From contig CAVKYH010000022.1 in assembly GCA_963660485.1 (NCBI GenBank), positions 1 to 39,343 on the forward strand: 39,343 nucleotides of DNA, in the 5' to 3' direction. Positions 33,089 through 39,343 of this stretch are shown here, piece by piece. Made by a program: the position numbers and the translations under genes. The DNA is from UBA6398 sp963660485 (GTDB lineage Bacteria > Bacteroidota > Bacteroidia > Bacteroidales > Bacteroidaceae). Each line of letters begins with the position of its first letter. Within the stretch, counting starts at the first letter, position 1. A model generated the notes under the pieces. It made no database searches. It was not told where the DNA came from and saw only the letters and a program-made list of their open reading frames with translations.

Positions 33089-33142
33089 AGGTCAGACCTA
33101 ATTTAAATTCCGGGCCATCTAATTTAAATTACATGGCCCGGA
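33089..33142. repeat. 21-bp-lattice palindromic array, locus 9
   Basis: AGGTCAGACCT (33089-33099) is followed by AATTTAAATT at 33100-33109 and 33121-33130. The linker variant CCGGGCCATCT is matched on the other side by ACATGGCCCGG, giving a 34-bp palindrome (33109-33142) with one mismatched pair. TTTTTACG flanks the left side and GTTTTT the right. It lies in the 424-bp gap between cysK and the PCMD operon; I see nothing else in that gap beyond the cysK terminator and the operon promoter. Confidence 0.9.
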
Positions 33143-33209
33143 GTTTTTAAAACAACGTATGTGTTTTTTGCGGGCCGGATTTCCTTATCTTTTTCATGCC
33201 TTGAAGGAC

Positions 33210-33243
33210 AAAAAAGAGGCGGGACGCAAATGATGCGCCCCGC
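33210..33243 (-). terminator. Terminator of cysK
   Basis: A GC-rich 10-bp stem (33219-33228 with 33234-33243, one G-U) is followed on the minus strand by T residues (A-run at 33210-33215), 27 bp beyond the cysK stop. Confidence 0.82.
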
Positions 33244-33269
33244 TGTAGTATGACCAAAGTTGATGATTA

Positions 33270-34217
33270 TTACAAAGGATACTTCTCGAATGCGTAAAGC
33301 ACGGTGGACAAATATCTTTCGCCCGTATCGGGGAACACTGCCACGATGCGTTTGCCTGCATTTTCGGGCTTCTTGGCAAGCTGAAGAGCCGCCCAGGCAG
33401 CCGCACCTGCGGATATGCCCACGAGCAAACCCTCTTTGAGCGAAAGTTCACGCCCTGTCTTTATTGCGTCATCGTCTTTCACGCGGATAATGCCGTCGAT
33501 GTTTTCGCGGATAAAGTTCCCGGGAACGAAATTGGCGCCTATGCCCTGGATTTTGTGGGGGCCGGGATTTCCGCCCGACAATACGGGAGACGTGTCGGGC
33601 TCTACTGCAAACGCCTGAACGGCGGGATTGTGTTTCTTGAGCCCTGCCGCAACGCCGCTAATCGTTCCGCCGGTGCCCACGCCGCCTACTACGATGTCCA
33701 CTTTGCCGTCGGTGTCGTTCCAAATCTCTTCGGCGGTTGTCGATTCGTGTATGGCGCGGTTTGCAGGATTGTTGAACTGCTGCAGAATCACCGAGCCGGG
33801 AATCTGTTCGTGCAACTCGTTGGCCTTTTCCACAGCTCCTTTCATTCCCGTTGCGCCCGGAGTGAGCACGAGCTGCGCTCCACGTGCGCGCAAAAGGTTC
33901 TTGCGTTCTTCGCTCATCGTTTCGGGCATCGTCAATATGGCTTTGTATCCTTTTACAATGGCTACCCATGCCAACCCCACGCCAGTGTTTCCGCTCGTAG
34001 GCTCTATGATTGTTGCGCCGGGCTTGAGTTTGCCGCTCTTCTCAGCGTCCTCGATCATGGCAAGTGCGATGCGGTCTTTCACACTGCCGCCGGGATTGAA
34101 ATATTCCAGCTTGGCAATTACCTCAGCTTTGACTTCGGGATCTTTTGTAAGTTCGTTGATGCGAACAAGCGGCGTGTTGCCGATAAGCTCTGTGAGCTTC
34201 TGATGAATTTTAGCCAT
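33270..34217 (-). CDS. cysK: Cysteine synthase A (O-acetylserine sulfhydrylase)
   Basis: A 315-aa PLP fold-II enzyme. IGNTPLVRI lies at the N-terminus, the PLP lysine is in YFNPGGSVKDRIALAM, the substrate loop is EPTSGNTGVGLAW, the phosphate-binding loop is GGVGTGGTISGVA, and the C-terminal motif is GISAGAAAWAA. It makes cysteine from O-acetylserine and sulfide. It is monocistronic, with its own -7 element and terminator. Confidence 0.96.
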   Translation of the reverse strand: MAKIHQKLTELIGNTPLVRINELTKDPEVKAEVIAKLEYFNPGGSVKDRIALAMIEDAEKSGKLKPGATIIEPTSGNTGVGLAWVAIVKGYKAILTMPETMSEERKNLLRARGAQLVLTPGATGMKGAVEKANELHEQIPGSVILQQFNNPANRAIHESTTAEEIWNDTDGKVDIVVGGVGTGGTISGVAAGLKKHNPAVQAFAVEPDTSPVLSGGNPGPHKIQGIGANFVPGNFIRENIDGIIRVKDDDAIKTGRELSLKEGLLVGISAGAAAWAALQLAKKPENAGKRIVAVFPDTGERYLSTVLYAFEKYPL

Positions 34218-34264
34218 AGTTCTTGACTTTTTAATTGTTTCTGTTTTTTCCTTTTTCGTTGATG

Positions 34265-34272
34265 CAAAGTTA
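34265..34272 (-). promoter_or_regulatory. -7 element of cysK
   Basis: CAAAGTTA reads TAACTTTG on the minus strand, 47 bp upstream of the start. No clear -33 element. Confidence 0.5.
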
Positions 34273-34413
34273 GAAACTATATTCGCGCCGCGCGTTATGC
34301 TTTTTGCTGAATTTTCTATAAGTCAACGTTGTTTGCAGAAACATTTTCGGTTTCTCGGGGTTTTACTTCATTTTTGCGTGATGCAACATAAAAGCGCGAG
34401 GAAAAAGCAAAAC

Positions 34414-34453
34414 AAAAGCCGCAACGGATTGAGTTTTTCCGCTGCGGCTTTTT
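34414..34453. terminator. Terminator of the sigma/anti-sigma/barrel operon
   Basis: A 15-bp stem (34414-34428 with 34438-34452, one mismatch) starts with AAAA and ends with TTTT plus further T residues, so it could act in both directions. It lies 25 bp beyond the stop of the barrel gene. Confidence 0.8.
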
Positions 34454-34478
34454 GGGTTTATGCAAAGTAATATTATGG

Positions 34479-37031
34479 TCAAAGTCTTCGCTTCTCGGCG
34501 TTTCCTGCGCCCGTTCCCTTGTAATGGTTCTTGCCCATATTGAAATTATAAGTAAGCGTAAGGCTCACGTAGCGCGTATGCTTGTAGCAGTCCTTGGTTG
34601 CCTTGGTGTTGTTGCCGTATGCCGTCCATCTGTCCTTTGTTCCCTTGAAAATGTCGTTGGCATTGAAGTTGACCATAAGCGCATCGTGAAACAACACGCA
34701 GGTATATCCTAAATTCAATGCCGAACTTTGGCGGACGCGGGAGAGTGAGGCGTCGGACGGAATGTCGTACCAATAGTCGAGGGTGAAGAAGTTTTTCTTC
34801 GTAACCAGGAACTTGTTGTTCAATTCGAAGTATACGCCGGCACGCTGCAGGTTCTCGTTCACACCATATTTCTTGTAGCTTGCAAAAGGTTTGGAAAATT
34901 CTATATCTAATGTAGGTTGCCAAAATCCGAACTTGGGCGAAATTTCAAGCGAAGCGTATATTTCTTGACTCTTGTCGCTGTTTTCCCAACCTGAGCGGAT
35001 TATATCCTGATTGTTATATACAGACATCATCATTATCAACGGCTTTCTGTCGTAAAAATATCCCATGCTGAAATTAATCCACTTGTAAACGGCGTTGAGT
35101 TCTACGTTGTGCTCTATCGTGGGACGCAGATAGGGATTCCCATATTCGTATAGAAATCTACTGTCATACTGCACATTGTTGCGCAAAGCCATGTAATAGG
35201 GGCGTTTTGTCTTTTTTGTGTAGCCCAAGCTCAGGTTCCATTCGCCTTTGGTCCATTCTGCGGAAATATTGGGATAGATGTCGTCGTATTTGCGGCTCGG
35301 TTCTTTTTCCTTCACTCCGTTGGTGCGGTAATCGGTGCCCACATGTTCGTAGCGGAGTCCGGCATCAAACGTCCAGTTGCCTATGTTGAGATTATATTCT
35401 GCGAAGGGCGCGATATTAGTCTCCTTCAAATCGCTCTGGCTTGAGGGCAGCAGATTTTCAAGATTGGTATAAGTGCTGTGGGTATTGGTCAGCGTAGCTT
35501 CTGTGCCCGCACTTATTGTTCCTTTGCCTATCGGATAACTTAGCACAACCTTTCCCGCCGTCATGTTGGTGTGATTAATGTTTTTGGTATGTACATCTCG
35601 GTCTTCGTAGGTCTCGGATCTTTCTTCCGAAAGGTCGTTTCTGCTCGATTTGCGCCAAAGATAAGTGGCATTTGCATTGATGTCGAGTTTCCCTGCTTTG
35701 CCGGTGTAGTAAGCATTTGCCTCGTGCGTAGGACCAGTACCGGCCTGAATGCGCAGATTGTTGTATACCGTTCCCTCGAACTCGCCGTTGCGGTAAATGT
35801 TCATGGGATTGTTTTTGCTGTAGCCTCTTCCGTGCAGACTTTTATAGAGCGAATAGTATGCGCCAAAGGAATGGTTGGAGTTGATGTCGTAGCTGAAACC
35901 TATTTTCTCGTTCAAGAACGTTTGTTTGTATCTTGTAGAAAGGTCTTGGTCTATGAAGATATCATCGCCGTTGTTTCTTAGATTATATTTGAGCATGTTG
36001 TCTTCGTAATGAACCAATCTGTCGACGTATAAGGTGTTGAAGATTTCAAAACCGTTCTTTCTATATTTAGTGTCGAGCTGTCCGTATCCGTTCCAGGCGG
36101 GATTGAGTTTTGAATTGGCGGCTACGCGTGTGGAAAATCCCTCACCTTTTTCTGGTTTGGTGTTGATTTTGATTACCGACTTTGCCTCGGCGTTGTATTT
36201 TGCTCCCGGCGTGGTGATAACGTCTACGCTTTTAATGTCGGTAGATTTGAGTTGGGTGAGTTCTTTGTTGTCTCTGACGAGACGGTTGTTGATATAAACT
36301 TCGGGAGTGCCCTTGCCGAACACACTCACATCGCCCGAAGCGTCCACCTTAACCCTCGGAAGTTCCCCGAGCACGTTGTTTGCCGTTCCTGCGAGGCTCA
36401 GCAGCGAGTTTTCCACGTTAATGTTCACACCGCCGGGCGTTGTCTTGTATTTTGGAGCCGATGCTTTCACCACTACGCCGTTTATCGTGTAGGTTTTGGG
36501 CTGCATCGTTATGTTTCCCACCTTTTCCACGGGAGTGGCAATGCTTTTGGGCTGATATCCGACGCATGTAAATTTCGCCACAACCTCTTTTGCGGTGCAC
36601 GGTATCACGAAGTCGCCGTTTTCGTTGCTCACGCCGCCCGTAATAAATGCGGAATCGGACGGATTGAGTAGCTGAATGTTTGCATATACTACGGGCTCGC
36701 CTTTTTCGTCAACGATATGCCCGGATAATTTGCGGTTTGCCTTGTTCACGCATTCCACTGTTATCAAACTGTCGCCCACTGTGATTTTCATAGGATAGTA
36801 TCCCACCACTTCGTTCACGGCTTCGGGTATGGTTTTGTCGCTTATTGTTTTGGTGATAGTGTAGTCTTCGAGTTCGTTATAGATAAAACTTATTCTGTAA
36901 GCCTGTGTAGCGCGGTCGAGGTCTATAAGCACGTCGGCCATGGAGCGTTCCTTGTAGTCGCGCGAGATACGTTGTGCATTCGCTGCCTGCGTTGCGACAA
37001 ACAGCAATATTATATAGAAAATCCTTTTCAT
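34479..37031 (-). CDS. Outer-membrane beta-barrel receptor with STN, carboxypeptidase-like and plug domains
   Basis: An 850-aa protein with a signal peptide of about 19 residues. The STN domain (about 22-95) includes RSMADVLIDLDRATQ. A carboxypeptidase-regulatory-like domain (about 100-180) includes GHIVDEKGEPVVYANIQLLN. A TonB-type plug at about 190-295 includes TPEVYINNRLV and SVDVITTPGAKYNAEAKSVI. The barrel of the OMP_b-brl_3 type runs to the C-terminus. It is a TonB-receptor relative rather than a SusC; no SusD follows. The STN domain plus an upstream sigma/anti-sigma pair suggest surface signalling that controls its own operon. The ligand is unknown. Confidence 0.88.
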   Translation of the reverse strand: MKRIFYIILLFVATQAANAQRISRDYKERSMADVLIDLDRATQAYRISFIYNELEDYTITKTISDKTIPEAVNEVVGYYPMKITVGDSLITVECVNKANRKLSGHIVDEKGEPVVYANIQLLNPSDSAFITGGVSNENGDFVIPCTAKEVVAKFTCVGYQPKSIATPVEKVGNITMQPKTYTINGVVVKASAPKYKTTPGGVNINVENSLLSLAGTANNVLGELPRVKVDASGDVSVFGKGTPEVYINNRLVRDNKELTQLKSTDIKSVDVITTPGAKYNAEAKSVIKINTKPEKGEGFSTRVAANSKLNPAWNGYGQLDTKYRKNGFEIFNTLYVDRLVHYEDNMLKYNLRNNGDDIFIDQDLSTRYKQTFLNEKIGFSYDINSNHSFGAYYSLYKSLHGRGYSKNNPMNIYRNGEFEGTVYNNLRIQAGTGPTHEANAYYTGKAGKLDINANATYLWRKSSRNDLSEERSETYEDRDVHTKNINHTNMTAGKVVLSYPIGKGTISAGTEATLTNTHSTYTNLENLLPSSQSDLKETNIAPFAEYNLNIGNWTFDAGLRYEHVGTDYRTNGVKEKEPSRKYDDIYPNISAEWTKGEWNLSLGYTKKTKRPYYMALRNNVQYDSRFLYEYGNPYLRPTIEHNVELNAVYKWINFSMGYFYDRKPLIMMMSVYNNQDIIRSGWENSDKSQEIYASLEISPKFGFWQPTLDIEFSKPFASYKKYGVNENLQRAGVYFELNNKFLVTKKNFFTLDYWYDIPSDASLSRVRQSSALNLGYTCVLFHDALMVNFNANDIFKGTKDRWTAYGNNTKATKDCYKHTRYVSLTLTYNFNMGKNHYKGTGAGNAEKRRL

Positions 37032-37039
37032 AGCTTGCG

Positions 37040-37693
37040 TTACTCTGCCGTGAGAGTGTTGTCTTTAAGTGAGAGATTTACGTTTTCAAACTGGTTCAAT
37101 TCGTCCACAATCTTGTTTATCCCCTTGCGGCTGTCAAAGTCGTAGTAAATGCGGAGGCTTTTTATTGAAGCGTTGTTGAACACCACTTTAATATTGTAGT
37201 ATCCCGCAATCTCGGGAAGCATTGTGCCGAGAGCAGTGTTGATAAACGTCTTTTTCACGGCAGGTTTCGTTACGGCAGCAACCTTTGTCGTGTCGGCTGT
37301 TTGCGCTTTTTGTGCGGAGGCATCGGCAGATGCGGAGTTTTCGGTGCGCACGGAGGCATTGTTGCGTATCGTCTTGACGTAATGATATGCGGCAAACGAC
37401 ACACCGGTAAGCATCACCACTCCCGCAAATACGGCAGCAATTCTCGTCATGCCGCGGTGGTTGAATGTGAAGCGCGGTTTCCGTGGCACGATGTCGCTAT
37501 GGGCAGCGGCAAACTTGCGCCATTCTTCGTTGACATCGATTTTTGAAATTTCCATGTCCATTGCAGCCGCAGTTTCAGCCATTGTATTGTAGAGTTTGCG
37601 GCTTTCTTCGTCGCTGAGCACGCTTTTGATTTCCTCGTCGCTGTAACGTTCGGGGTGCTCTATGATATCCAGAATTTTTTCGGTCTTTTCCAT
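37040..37693 (-). CDS. Anti-sigma factor with FecR/DUF4974-like C-terminus
   Basis: A 217-aa protein. A cytoplasmic N-terminal part (1-80) opens MEKTEKILDIIEHPERYSDE, a pattern common in Bacteroidota anti-sigma factors. One transmembrane helix lies at about 84-106, then a low-complexity Ala/Thr/Lys linker. The C-terminal domain (about 145-217, with LPEIAGYYNIKVVFNN and NQFENVNLSLKDNTL) resembles the FecR C-terminal and STN fold. The ATG at 37693 lies 5 bp after the sigma stop; a TTG three codons upstream would overlap it. It probably holds the ECF sigma factor and receives a signal from the STN domain of the next gene. Confidence 0.82.
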   Translation of the reverse strand: MEKTEKILDIIEHPERYSDEEIKSVLSDEESRKLYNTMAETAAAMDMEISKIDVNEEWRKFAAAHSDIVPRKPRFTFNHRGMTRIAAVFAGVVMLTGVSFAAYHYVKTIRNNASVRTENSASADASAQKAQTADTTKVAAVTKPAVKKTFINTALGTMLPEIAGYYNIKVVFNNASIKSLRIYYDFDSRKGINKIVDELNQFENVNLSLKDNTLTAE

Positions 37694-37698
37694 TTTGT

Positions 37699-38181
37699 TC
37701 AAGGGTTGAATTGTTGTTTAAGTCTTTTGATTCCTTGCGCGAGATGCTTGTAAACAGCCGCCTCGCTTATACCCAGATTTTGGGCAATGTCCCTGTAGGT
37801 CATCTTTTGGCGGTAGTGCATGTTGATAATGCGCGCGGTCTGCGGAGTGAGACACTCTCTGATAAAAGTCAACACCGATTCCAGTTTGTCTGTAAGCCTT
37901 TCAACAGGCTCGTCATCGGTTTCGGTTTCCACAATCATAAGTTTCTCCACCTTTTCCTCCACCTTCATATGGTTTAGCACGTTCATGCAGCGGTTTTTTA
38001 CGCATATCAGCAGAAAACTCTCCTCTGTTTCGGGCAGCACAACCAACTTTCCGCCGGCAATGTCAACAAACACATCGCTCACAACATCTTTTGCAGCGTC
38101 GCCATCGCGAAGAAGTGCCTTGGCCAACAGGTACATCTTTTTGTAGTTGCGCTTGAAGATATGTTCTGTCTGTTCTTGCAT
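37699..38181 (-). CDS. ECF-type RNA polymerase sigma factor
   Basis: A 160-aa sigma-70-family protein. Region 2 contains LLAKALLRDGDAAKDVVSDV, and the C-terminal region 4 helix-turn-helix is MTYRDIAQNLGISEAAVYKH. The intervening segment has FLLICVKNRCMNVL. The first gene of the operon, translationally close to its anti-sigma factor. The likely targets include its own operon, as in FecI-type systems. Confidence 0.93.
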   Translation of the reverse strand: MQEQTEHIFKRNYKKMYLLAKALLRDGDAAKDVVSDVFVDIAGGKLVVLPETEESFLLICVKNRCMNVLNHMKVEEKVEKLMIVETETDDEPVERLTDKLESVLTFIRECLTPQTARIINMHYRQKMTYRDIAQNLGISEAAVYKHLAQGIKRLKQQFNP

Positions 38182-38373
38182 CGTTTTTGTTGCTGTTCAT
38201 ACGTAATACAAGCAGGCTAGGAAATTCCCAACCCCCGAACTGAAATATTTTTTGCGAAAGTAGCGAGAAATATCGGTTTGCCGAAATTGTGGGCCCCTTT
38301 TCCCACCCTCAAAAAAGCCTTTTTGCGCGAATTGTATATACTCTGGTTTTCAGAGCGTTGCACAAGCGCAAAA
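38182..38373. other. Leader region of the sigma operon, no gene seen
   Basis: About 190 bp upstream of the sigma gene. CGAAAGTA at 38255-38262 (TACTTTCG on the minus strand) is near the TAnnTTTG consensus but has C in place of T. That would fit either a weak housekeeping promoter or a site for the operon's own sigma factor. No coding frame or RNA gene is evident. Confidence 0.4.
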
Positions 38374-38449
38374 CTCCAAGGCATCTCGTTTAAATTAGAT
38401 GCGTCGGAATTTAAATTATGTCTGACCTAGTTTTCACGATATCCGATGT
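38374..38449. repeat. 21-bp-lattice palindromic array, locus 10
   Basis: The left arm CCAAGGCATCT leads into CGTTTAAATT (38387-38396), then linker AGATGCGTCGG, AATTTAAATT (38408-38417), ATGTCTGACCT (38418-38428) and a decayed ATATCCGATGT (38439-38449). The last two centres are 21 bp apart (38423, 38444). It joins both box types in one array and lies in the 473-bp gap between the sigma gene and the tRNA. Confidence 0.88.
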
Positions 38450-38589
38450 CGTATTTTCGCCCCTGAAAATACATTTTTTTCTCGCGTTCCGATACACGAA
38501 AAAGTACGCCCCTATACATATAATATAAGGCGTCGGAAAACGGAAAAACACACTCGCTGAAAGAAACTCGGAAAATTTTTCGCCTTAAA

Positions 38590-38621
38590 TTTGCACGGTT
38601 CGCATAAAAAGCGTAATTTTG
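38590..38621 (+). promoter_or_regulatory. Promoter of the second CAU tRNA
   Basis: TTTG at 38590-38593, a 20-bp spacer and TAATTTTG at 38614-38621, 33 bp before the tRNA. Confidence 0.75.
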
Positions 38622-38654
38622 CACCGCTTAATGGGAGTTAGCTCCACGAAAGCC

Positions 38655-38728
38655 GGACTTGTAGCTCAGTTGGTTAGAGCAACAGACTCATAATCTGGAG
38701 GTCATAGGTTCAAGCCCTATCTGGTCCA
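38655..38728 (+). tRNA. tRNA with anticodon CAU (second type: Met or Ile2)
   Basis: A 74-nt cloverleaf: acceptor GGACTTG/CTGGTCC (one U-U mismatch, one G-U), D-arm GCTC/GAGC, anticodon loop CTCATAA with CAU, T-arm ATAGG/CCTAT with loop TTCAAGC, discriminator A and no CCA. Its body differs clearly from the CAU tRNA at 17902, so the two probably serve different codons, one as elongator Met and one as lysidine-modified Ile2. Confidence 0.93.
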
Positions 38729-38735
38729 CGCTAAG

Positions 38736-38768
38736 AAAAAGCGGTTACGAGTTTCGTAACCGCTTTTT
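38736..38768 (+). terminator. Terminator after the second CAU tRNA
   Basis: AAAAAGCGGTTACGA pairs with TCGTAACCGCTTTTT around a 3-nt loop, 8 bp after the tRNA. Confidence 0.88.
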
Positions 38769-38777
38769 TCGTGTGGC

Positions 38778-38799
38778 TGCGTAAACAATGCGTAAACAA
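38778..38799 (+). repeat. Tandem 11-bp direct repeat, possible integration-related site
   Basis: TGCGTAAACAA occurs twice without a gap just past the tRNA terminator. Base composition turns distinctly AT-rich from about 38800 onward. Short direct repeats beside a tRNA are often attachment or integrase arm sites of integrated elements; no integrase is visible in the window. Confidence 0.45.
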
Positions 38800-38949
38800 A
38801 CTATTTGAGTTGATGAAATGTTTTCAAATCAATCAATGTGAATATCATAGAATGTCACCGATAATTATCCTATGTACATTTTGAGAGAAAAAAGACATAC
38901 GATATGTAACGTTTTTCAAAAGCCATGAGCTTTTTTCAAAAAGTGCCAT

Positions 38950-38957
38950 TACCTTTG
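38950..38957 (+). promoter_or_regulatory. -7 element of the small membrane protein gene
   Basis: TACCTTTG, 44 bp before the ATG at 39002. Two similar TTTTTCAAAA stretches lie upstream at about 38911-38940. Confidence 0.5.
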
Positions 38958-39001
38958 TAGACGATGTTCAAATCAAGGTTCAATAAGTCAATTCATACAA
39001 G

Positions 39002-39322
39002 ATGATAGTATTAAATGCCTTTTCAAAAGGACTGATTGGTGCTCTTGGAGCTTTGTTATGCTTTGTTCTATTTGTTGTACATAAATATAATGTATCTCTT
39101 TGGAAAAGATCTTGTTCTTTTCTGAAGATTAATGGTCGTACACATTTTGGTTTAATAGATTTATTCCTACTTGGAATTATCAATTCATTGGTGATATGGT
39201 TCGTTATTTCTTGTGTTATGGCGAACACTATCGATTGGCGTGTTATGTCGGCTGAAGATTGTGCTGTAGTAGCATTGTTTTTCCCTTTTCATGAGTCACA
39301 CGAAATTGGCATTATACAGTGA
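39002..39322 (+). CDS. Hypothetical small membrane protein
   Basis: A 106-aa protein that I do not recognise. Two hydrophobic stretches are visible, ALGALLCFVLFVVHKY (about residues 14-29) and LIDLFLLGIINSLVIWFVIS (about 51-70), separated by a basic segment; a weaker one (AVVALFF) lies near the C-terminus. AT-rich codon use differs from the genes to its left. It has a fitting -7 element and lies alone downstream of the tRNA. It may belong to an integrated element whose remainder is beyond the window. Confidence 0.6.
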   Translation: MIVLNAFSKGLIGALGALLCFVLFVVHKYNVSLWKRSCSFLKINGRTHFGLIDLFLLGIINSLVIWFVISCVMANTIDWRVMSAEDCAVVALFFPFHESHEIGIIQ

Positions 39323-39343
39323 TAAGCATTTGTAAAATAAAGA

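Noticed and set aside
38911..38940. Paired TTTTTCAAAA stretches as an operator
   Set aside because: They are short AT-rich runs in AT-rich DNA; no further support for a binding site.

Overview
The window is about 39 kb of chromosome from a member of the Bacteroidota, most likely order Bacteroidales. The support is consistent: promoters are of the Bacteroidota type (TTTG, about 19-20 bp, TAnnTTTG), start regions lack strong Shine-Dalgarno sites, tRNAs lack an encoded CCA, and the gene content fits (DUF2723 membrane protein, OMP_b-brl_3 barrel with STN domain under an ECF sigma/anti-sigma pair, PCMD and calycin-like surface proteins with a type IX-like C-terminal tail, the topA-aroK-speA-argB operon). 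I cannot resolve genus from sequence alone.

Layout. 1-4.5 kb: the 3' part of tRNA-Phe, then a small operon (VOC protein, PHP-like protein, secreted sugar-phosphate-isomerase-like protein) divergent from an AraC regulator. It is followed by a second isomerase gene whose last ~750 bp plus downstream hairpin are a near-perfect copy of the first (879-bp direct repeats, offset 3,309 bp). 5-13.1 kb (+): DUF2723 membrane protein and NodB deacetylase; an M20 deacylase (ArgE-like); rbfA with an FtsX/LolE-type permease; an SGNH lipoprotein. 13.2-17.8 kb (-): GH2 beta-galactosidase, U32 peptidase-family protein, CPBP membrane protease. 17.9-19.4 kb (+): a CAU tRNA, DUF554 protein, GNAT acetyltransferase. 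19.7-23 kb: GH43 enzyme (-), split chromate transporter pair (+), periplasmic cyclophilin (-). 23.2-28.9 kb (-): topA-aroK-speA-argB, with touching or overlapping ends. 29.3-32.8 kb (-): lipoprotein, outer-membrane barrel and secreted PCMD protein. 33.2-38.2 kb (-): cysK, then ECF sigma, anti-sigma and STN outer-membrane barrel. 38.6-39.3 kb (+): a second CAU tRNA followed by AT-rich DNA with a small membrane protein, possibly the edge of an integrated element.

The most striking feature is not a gene. Ten intergenic loci carry the same composite palindromic repeat. AATTTAAATT-type boxes recur every 21 bp, alternating at half-period (10.5 bp) with either an 11-bp palindrome of the form A(T/G)GTCWGAC(A/C)T or an 11-bp linker of the form AGATGNNNNGG. 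The 21-bp lattice holds within nearly every locus, so all symmetry centres fall on one face of the helix. The linker variants change in compensating pairs, which keeps the large palindromes intact. Nearly all longer gene-free gaps hold one of these arrays and no gene interior does. I do not recognise it as a named repeat family.
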